Assembly: GCA_903927685.1 (NCBI GenBank)
Contig: CAIYOB010001265.1
Location: 1 to 8,988, forward strand
DNA: 8,988 nucleotides
Origin: an uncultured Planctomycetaceae bacterium
GTDB lineage: Bacteria > Planctomycetota > Planctomycetia > Pirellulales > Pirellulaceae
Reading direction: 5' to 3'
Of this stretch, positions 6,001-8,988 are shown one piece after another. The notes beneath the pieces are model-generated. The model worked only from the letters and a program-made list of their open reading frames with translations. It was not told where the DNA came from and ran no database searches. Position numbers and translations under genes: made by a program. Position 1 is the first letter of the stretch, and every line of letters starts with the position of its first letter.

Positions 6001-8988
6001 GCGGACTACCAGAACACCGTGGCCGGCATGGTGCCGGCGGGGACGGCCATCGGTTCGATCGTGGCCGACGGCAATATCCTGATCAACGCCCGAACCCTGA
6101 ACATCAACGGCCTGGTGCAGAGCGGCCGGCCCGCACGCTCGGCCACCATCACCGACCAGGCCGTCGGCGACGAGCCCGTGCCGCGCAGCGGATTGGAGAC
6201 GGGCCTGGGCCAAATCTGCCTGGACGCCGCCGGCTTGTTCCAGGCCGCGGACTTGCCGCAATCCTTGGCGTACTACGCTCAGACCGCAGGCCATTACCTC
6301 ACGCCGCTGCTGTTCCGAGTCGAGGGCGCGACGTACGTCCTGGAGGTCGTGGGCCAGTCGATCCCCATCACGCGGCGGGGGCTGAACAGCGCGCCGTTCG
6401 TGGCTCTGCGCGGGACCGTCCAACCGGGCCGGACTTACGTGTTCGGGTTCACGGACCGGCAGATGGCCGGAGGGCAAGGCCAGGCGGTCAGCACGGCGGC
6501 GACGTTTTCGGGCACGGTCCCGTTCGCGGCCGACGGCGGCTGGCGGTACACGTCCGCGGCGGCCGGCACGCTGAGCTTGGGCCAAGCGTTCTCGCAGGAC
6601 GCGACGGGCCCCACGCGGCTGGAAACAGGCAGCCGGACCTACAGCGCCTTTCTGCTGCTCCCCGGCGCCGCCGGCCTGGCGTCCGCTGCGGCATTCTCGG
6701 GCCTCGACGTCTACCAGGCGGCCTACGAGGCGCAGCTGGCCGCGGGTCTGGGGCCGAATCCGCTGTTGGTCGTGACCAGCGACGACGGCCGCGGCCAGGG
6801 GCTGCGGGTCTGGTACAACGCGTCCACTCACCAGCTGCAAACCGAGGCCCTGGAGATCCGCGGCGGCTTCATCCAGATGACCGGCCACGTGATCAGCACG
6901 GGCAACGGCAAGGTCCGCGCGCTGGATGGCTACGGCCAGATCACGGTGGACAACCAGACCGATGTCGAGCTGTTGCTGAACCGCCTGGACACCGGCGGCG
7001 AGTCGGGCGTGCAGGGCAAGGTCGTGATCGTGGACGCCAGCCAGACGGTCGTCGACGCGAGCGGCAAACAAGTGCCCTTGGCCACGACCTACGCCTACGA
7101 CCGAACCAAGGCCGAGGTGCAGATCACGACCAACGAGCCGTCCGACCCCGGCCGCGGCGTGCCCGGGAGGACGGCGGCCTACCAGCCGTTGGCCGACCAG
7201 CGGCTGTACTGGGTGACCGGCCAGAAGACGCTCAGCCAGCGGACCCAAGTCTGGGACTGGGAACAGAAGAACTACTTCTGGTCCAAGGACATCAAGCGGC
7301 CCAGCGATGCCACGATCACCAAGGACGAGACGATCCCGCTGAATCAGGTCGAGCTGTTGAAAGGCGACTACCTAGGCGAGCCGTCGAGGGCAAACCCGGA
7401 GGCGTACCAGTTCTGGGTGACCAAGGTCGAGGACCATTCGCAGGCTCGCACGACCGACTACGGGGTCATCGTGGTATCTCGCGACGAGTGGTTCTGGGGA
7501 CTGGTCGTCTGGACTCATTTCCGGCAGACGATCGTCACGCAGCAAGGGTTCACTTACGCCTACACCCACAGCGTCAAGGCCGACTATCCGGTGGCCGTCG
7601 AGTTCAGCGGCAGCGACAGTGGCCTGCTCCGCGTGACCACGCCCGGCTCGCTGGTGATCGACGGCGGCCTGGTCAACCGGCGCGGCGAGACGACGCTCCG
7701 CGGCGATGCGCTCCGGATGACGGGCAGCGAGCCGATCCGGGCCGAGCAGCTGGAGCTGCGGTCCCAGACGGGGATCGGAGCCGACGCGCCGCTGCAAACC
7801 GCCCTGGACGGCGGCACGCTGGATGCCAGCAGCGCGGCGGGCGACGTCCGCATCGCGGACGGCAGCGAGGGCGGCGTCAAGGTGGCCCTGGTGGCCGCTC
7901 AGGCCGGAGACCTGGACCTGCAGGCCCGCGGCGACATCACGGGCGATCCGAACCCGGTCCTGGACCGGGCGGCGGTCGAGACCCGCAAGGGCCAGTTGGC
8001 GCTGGATCTGTCGAGCGCCTTTCAAGGCTCCGCGCCGCCGGCGGGGTTCGCCTTCTATGCGACCAATCTCAACTACTTTGTCACGCCCCTGCTGTTCGAG
8101 GTCCAGGGGGATCGGTACGTGCTGGCCGCGGCCGGAGCCAGCGTGCAGGCCGCACAGTGGGGCGAGAACCTGTGCCCGCTGCAGATCGTCCGCGGCAGCC
8201 TGCGGCCGGATGCCACCTACGTGTTCGGCTTCACCGATCGCCAGTTGCGATCGGACGGCGGCGCGAGCCTCCGCAGCTGGGGCGGCACCGCCGGCACGAT
8301 TCCCTACGATGCCACGCCGGGCACCAGCGGCTGGCTGCACACCGTCGACCTGTCCGACGGCCCGGACGCCCTGGCCCTGGACCAGGTGTTCTCCCCGGCG
8401 GCTGGCGGCTTGCTGCTCAGCGGCCGTACCTACTCGGCCCAGGTCCAGTACGCTTCCCGGTCGTCCGGGCTGGTGGGCGGTAAGATCCACTTGAGTTCGG
8501 AATTCGGCTCGCTCGGCACCTTGGACGAACCGCTGGGGATCGTCAGCGGCACGCGGGCCTACCGGGACGGCGTGGCGGCCGAGGCCCAGCGGGACATCTA
8601 TCTGCGGGCCCTCGACGGCGATGTGCTGGTGAATCAACTGCAGTCCAGTCACGGCGACGTCGCACTGAACGCGCTGGCCGGCAGCGTTTTCAATAACCTG
8701 GATACCATCCGGCGGACGCCGCAGACCGTCCAGGAGCGGCACGACCAGTGGCTGTCCCTGGGCTTGACCGGCGACGAGGCCCTTGCGGAGGCGATCGCCA
8801 CGTTCGAGGCTTCTCGCACCGAACAGTATCAGACCTACTGGCTGGTCTACCGCCAGGCACGCTTCGAAAACGGCGAGTGGCACGTCGTGCCCTTCGATCC
8901 GCAAACCTATACGTTCCACTACACCGACGAACAGCGCGCCGCCCTGCGGAACCAAGGCGTCTCCGACGCAGAGATCGCCCGCCAGGAA
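1..8988 (+). CDS. Giant LktA/FHA-like beta-repeat filamentous adhesin, internal fragment (both ends missing)
   Basis: Frame 1 reads through all 2996 codons without a stop, and neither the start nor the end of the gene is in the window. The product is Ala/Gly/Val/Thr/Asp-rich with six Cys (residues 280, 366, 609, 1021, 2073, 2725), typical of exported repeat proteins. In order it shows a roughly 53-residue repeat array (about 8-1484) with a GL-DG module (83-172) and a polar insert (621-717), a beta-rich linker (1485-1546), then solenoid-like rungs carrying three copies of a 150-residue module, a helical segment, a Trp-rich region and a helical end. The family assignment to leukotoxin LktA-like / filamentous haemagglutinin-like adhesins rests on the repeat length and pattern and on phrases such as INARTLNINGLVQSG (2029-2043), recalled rather than searched. 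Expected role: secreted or surface-bound adhesion or matrix fibre. Signal peptide, transport domain and anchor are not visible, so the secretion route is unknown. The reading frame is certain; the functional name is an inference. Confidence 0.93.
22..180 (+). repeat. First recognisable unit of the ~53-residue adhesin repeat
   Basis: Residues 8-60 start with the strand GSVQVSA, continue through a Gly/Ala/Val-rich stretch (residues 25-45, ending in VGIGVAVPVV), and close with TAATIHASATV. This is the same order of elements as in the later array, so the array probably began upstream of the window. The unit is cut off from the rest by the GL-DG module that follows. Confidence 0.7.
247..516 (+). 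other. GL-DG (GLxDGxxYY) beta module inside the adhesin
   Basis: Residues 83-172 form a self-contained module. It opens with FGPEHVVLDTGTIDL, continues with RHGYRVGEALVYR (an H-G-x-x-x-G-E/D-A-x-x-Y pattern), then IGGLQDGGVYYALPV, then WVRLAASREAA, and ends near GQRLRLQ. I recall the order H-G-[FLY]-x-x-G-[DE]-x-[VL]-x-Y / I-G-G-L-x-D-G-x-x-Y-Y / V-x-L-A-x-S as a recurrent small beta domain in giant bacterial adhesins. That is family knowledge from memory, not a search result. No catalytic residues are apparent. It interrupts the 53-residue array between the unit at residue 8 and the unit at 218, with a short helix-prone linker (186-198, PELLKELRALDAI) after it. Only one copy is present in the window. 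Confidence 0.72.
1861..2151 (+). other. Polar Thr/Gln-rich insert interrupting one repeat unit
   Basis: The unit starting at residue 582 has its normal first half (DVQVSA, then a Gly-rich hydrophobic segment at 600-616). Its closing strand TQAYIG comes only at 715-720, so about 95 extra residues (621-717) lie between. The insert is hydrophilic and has no Gly-rich hydrophobic segment. It contains many Thr, Gln, Asp and Glu (for example TTGKDQTTATDTVEAG at 628-643) and looks helical or disordered. It makes this unit 148 residues long against about 53 for its neighbours. No function is recognisable; a loop or spacer projecting from the rod is the simplest reading. Confidence 0.6.
3838..4056 (+). 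other. Degenerate stretch within the repeat array
   Basis: After the unit at residue 1212 the regular period is lost for about 140 residues. There is a short Asp/Ala run (GDADADA, 1274-1280), a stretch lacking the Gly-rich hydrophobic segment, and a strand-like RDKTYLKAF (1312-1320). Then comes a strand pair ending in SATIEIGRATLHTSGD (1338-1353), where the regular units resume. From 1353 the starts are again exactly 53 residues apart (1353, 1406, 1459). The region most likely represents one or two decayed or shortened units. Confidence 0.45.
4639..5100 (+). repeat. Three-copy ~150-residue module, copy 1
   Basis: Residues 1547-1700. The copy starts with the strand GQVYLDPTSSF and enters the conserved core at FFFYAQ (1566-1571). 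Then follow LTPLLF (1581-1586), a Y-x-L-x-x-x-G strand, N1610-IRPF, G-x-I-Q-P-G-x-T-Y-V-L-G-F-S-D-R (1619-1634), SGTIPFD (1648-1654), W1659 with YT, LSLGQKF (1674-1680) and SGRTYSAF (1690-1697). The alternating hydrophobic strands with turn residues suggest a compact beta-sandwich. I do not recognise a named domain. Compared with the other copies it carries a few extra residues (YDKDNPKS, 1573-1580) before the LTPLLF motif. Confidence 0.85.
5221..5355 (+). other. Amphipathic helical / possible coiled-coil segment
   Basis: Residues 1741-1785 contain two helix-like stretches. The first is charged with regularly spaced Leu (GERLKKLKELLKEYEGN, 1744-1760; Leu at 1747, 1750, 1753, 1754). The second is Gln/Leu/Met-rich (QAEMDQLWTLLQQMLGL, 1768-1784; Met/Leu at 1771, 1774, 1777, 1778, 1781, 1782). 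They are joined by an N-P-A-A-Q turn, as in a helical hairpin. It is one of the few clearly helical parts of an otherwise beta-strand protein and comes soon after copy 1 of the repeated module. Confidence 0.6.
5386..6207 (+). other. FHA-like beta-solenoid rungs between module copies 1 and 2
   Basis: Residues 1796-2069 show short repeated strands typical of a right-handed beta-solenoid. Examples are VGNIHVDAEYLVGAG (1810-1824), STITVGNASPYALRFGNLTV (1832-1851), GDVTVRSGAF (1931-1940), GNIEVRGKISAATVDIKAGG (1947-1966), then FYHVGGDP (1975-1982) and ADGNILINARTLNINGLVQS (2022-2041). The N-I-x-I-x-A-x-x-L-x-I-x-G-x-I/V-x-S-G pattern is a classic filamentous haemagglutinin-type rung. A hydrophilic break at 1983-2010 lies between the rungs. 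It probably forms the backbone of the distal stalk. No enzymatic motif is seen. Confidence 0.65.
6208..6660 (+). repeat. Three-copy ~150-residue module, copy 2
   Basis: Residues 2070-2220. The lead-in strand is GQICLDAAGLF. Then come AYYAQ (2090-2094), LTPLLF (2100-2105), Y-V-L-E-V-V-G, N2129-SAPF, G-T-V-Q-P-G-R-T-Y-V-F-G-F-T-D-R-Q (2138-2154), SGTVPF (2170-2175), W2181 with RYT, LSLGQAF (2191-2197) and GSRTYSAF (2210-2217). Every landmark of copy 1 is present in the same order. Its shortest regions are the loop before LTPLLF and the loop between YT and LSLGQ. Copy 2 starts 523 residues after copy 1. Confidence 0.85.
6661..7080 (+). other. Solenoid-like segment after module copy 2
   Basis: Residues 2221-2360 begin with a short Ala-rich helix-prone stretch (LDVYQAAYEAQLAAGLG, 2235-2251) and return to strands: LLVVTSDDG, LRVWYNAST, LEIRGGFIQMTGHVISTGNG (2284-2303), KVRALDGYGQITVDNQT (2304-2320) and GKVVIVDASQTVVDASG (2339-2355). 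The IRGGFIQMTGHVISTGNGKV run is again rung-like, continuing the FHA-type backbone. No specific domain is recognised. Confidence 0.5.
7081..7560 (+). other. Tryptophan/tyrosine-rich region of the adhesin
   Basis: Residues 2361-2520 contain eight Trp within about 100 residues (2404, 2418, 2420, 2427, 2472, 2497, 2499, 2504) and many Tyr and Phe, against few Trp elsewhere. Landmarks are RLYWVTGQK (2401-2409), VWDWEQKNYFW (2417-2427), YQFWVTK (2469-2475) and DEWFWGLVVWTHF (2495-2507). From memory, a comparable aromatic segment with a W-V-T-G phrase occurs in other large LktA-like adhesins. Exposed aromatics could contact glycans, but no known carbohydrate-binding fold can be assigned from the sequence alone. 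Confidence 0.5.
7561..7989 (+). other. Beta-solenoid rungs between the Trp-rich region and module copy 3
   Basis: Residues 2521-2663. YTHSVKADYPVAVEFSGSDS (2521-2540) is followed by rung-like strands LLRVTTPGSLVIDGGLVNR (2542-2560), GETTLRGDALRM, AEQLELRSQTGIGADAPLQT (2581-2600), GDVRIADG (2615-2622), VALVAAQAGDLDLQARGDIT (2628-2647) and AAVETRKG. Runs of G-D-x-x-[VIL]-x-A/G spaced by about 20 residues are the expected FHA pattern. The segment leads directly into the first strand of the next inserted module. Confidence 0.55.
7990..8451 (+). repeat. Three-copy ~150-residue module, copy 3
   Basis: Residues 2664-2817. The lead-in strand is GQLALDLSSAF. Then come AFYAT (2684-2688), VTPLLF (2694-2699), Y-V-L-A-A-A-G, N2723-LCPL, G-S-L-R-P-D-A-T-Y-V-F-G-F-T-D-R-Q (2732-2748), AGTIPYD (2764-2770), GW2778-LHT, LALDQVF (2791-2797) and SGRTYSAQ (2807-2814). 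It is the most diverged copy in the LSLGQ element (LALDQ) but keeps TYVFGFTDRQ identical to copy 2. It starts 594 residues after copy 2. Confidence 0.85.
8452..8700 (+). other. Solenoid rungs after module copy 3
   Basis: Residues 2818-2900. GGKIHLSSEFGSLGTLDEPL (2826-2845) and DIYLRALDGDVLVNQLQSSH (2865-2884), followed by GDVALNALAGSVFNN (2885-2899), are short strand-turn units of FHA type with the phrases I-x-L-x-x-x-x-G-x-[LV] repeated at about 20-residue intervals. They resume the solenoid after the inserted module and end at the helical region. Confidence 0.5.
8701..8988 (+). other. Helical, aromatic segment at the window end
   Basis: Residues 2901-2996 change from strands to predicted helix. 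There are a charged stretch RRTPQTVQERHDQWLSLGLT (2904-2923), GDEALAEAIATFEASRTEQY (2924-2943), then QTYWLVYRQARF (2944-2955), a short beta-like VVPFDPQTYTFHYT (2962-2975), and a helix DEQRAALRNQGVSDAEIARQ (2976-2995). The reading frame runs off the window here. Similar helical Y-x-x-Y-W segments followed by a D-P-x-x-Y/F motif are, to my recollection, found after the solenoid in related giant adhesins, so the protein probably continues well beyond the window. Confidence 0.5.

Noticed and set aside
3097..7248. 1383-codon open frame on the - strand
   Set aside because: It uses exactly the mirrored codon boundaries of the + strand gene. It ends where the gene has its TCA codon at 3097 and cannot extend past the CTA at 7372. 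The product is Arg/Gly/His/Asp-rich with no domain, as expected from codon bias.
5955..8483. 842-codon open frame on the + strand in frame 3
   Set aside because: The product is dominated by Arg, Gly and Pro, which is typical of an out-of-frame reading of GC-rich DNA. Frame 1 carries the structured repeats over the whole stretch.
7372..8955. 527-codon open frame on the - strand
   Set aside because: It is the same mirrored frame, ended by the complement of the CTA codon at 7372. It shows no motif, and the sense strand there encodes a clear repeated module.

Overview
The whole window is the inside of one giant protein-coding gene on the + strand. Reading frame 1 (codons starting at base 1) is open from the first to the last base: 2996 sense codons with no stop, no credible start and no intergenic gap. 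Both ends of the gene, including any secretion signal and any anchor, lie outside the window. I see no promoter, terminator, RNA gene, insertion sequence, CRISPR array or second gene. Residue numbers used here are window codons (residue 1 = bases 1-3).

The translation is rich in Ala, Gly, Val, Thr and Asp. It has only six cysteines and is almost entirely made of beta-strand repeats. It reads as a very large secreted, surface-exposed adhesin of the filamentous haemagglutinin / leukotoxin LktA-like type. GC content is high and codons strongly prefer G or C at the third position. That base composition, with this type of giant adhesin, fits an environmental Gram-negative bacterium. Planctomycetota would be my first guess, but the sequence does not prove it.

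Layout: (a) Residues about 1-1484 hold 21 recognisable units of a roughly 53-residue repeat. Each unit is a polar strand of the type xVxVxA, then a Gly-rich hydrophobic stretch, then an x-A-x-[IV/L]-G-type strand. A GL-DG module interrupts the array near the start (residues 83-172), and a polar Thr/Gln-rich insert sits in one unit (621-717). (b) Residues about 1485-2996 change to FHA-like beta-solenoid rungs. Into these are set three copies of a roughly 150-residue module (1547-1700, 2070-2220, 2664-2817), one short amphipathic helical segment (1741-1785), a Trp-rich region (about 2400-2510) and a helical, Tyr/Trp-containing stretch at the window end (2901-2996).

The parts work together as one polypeptide. 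The 53-residue array and the solenoid rungs probably form a long stalk, and the inserted modules decorate it. Ligand and secretion route cannot be read from this fragment. The most notable observation is the thrice-repeated module, which I do not recognise as a named family.
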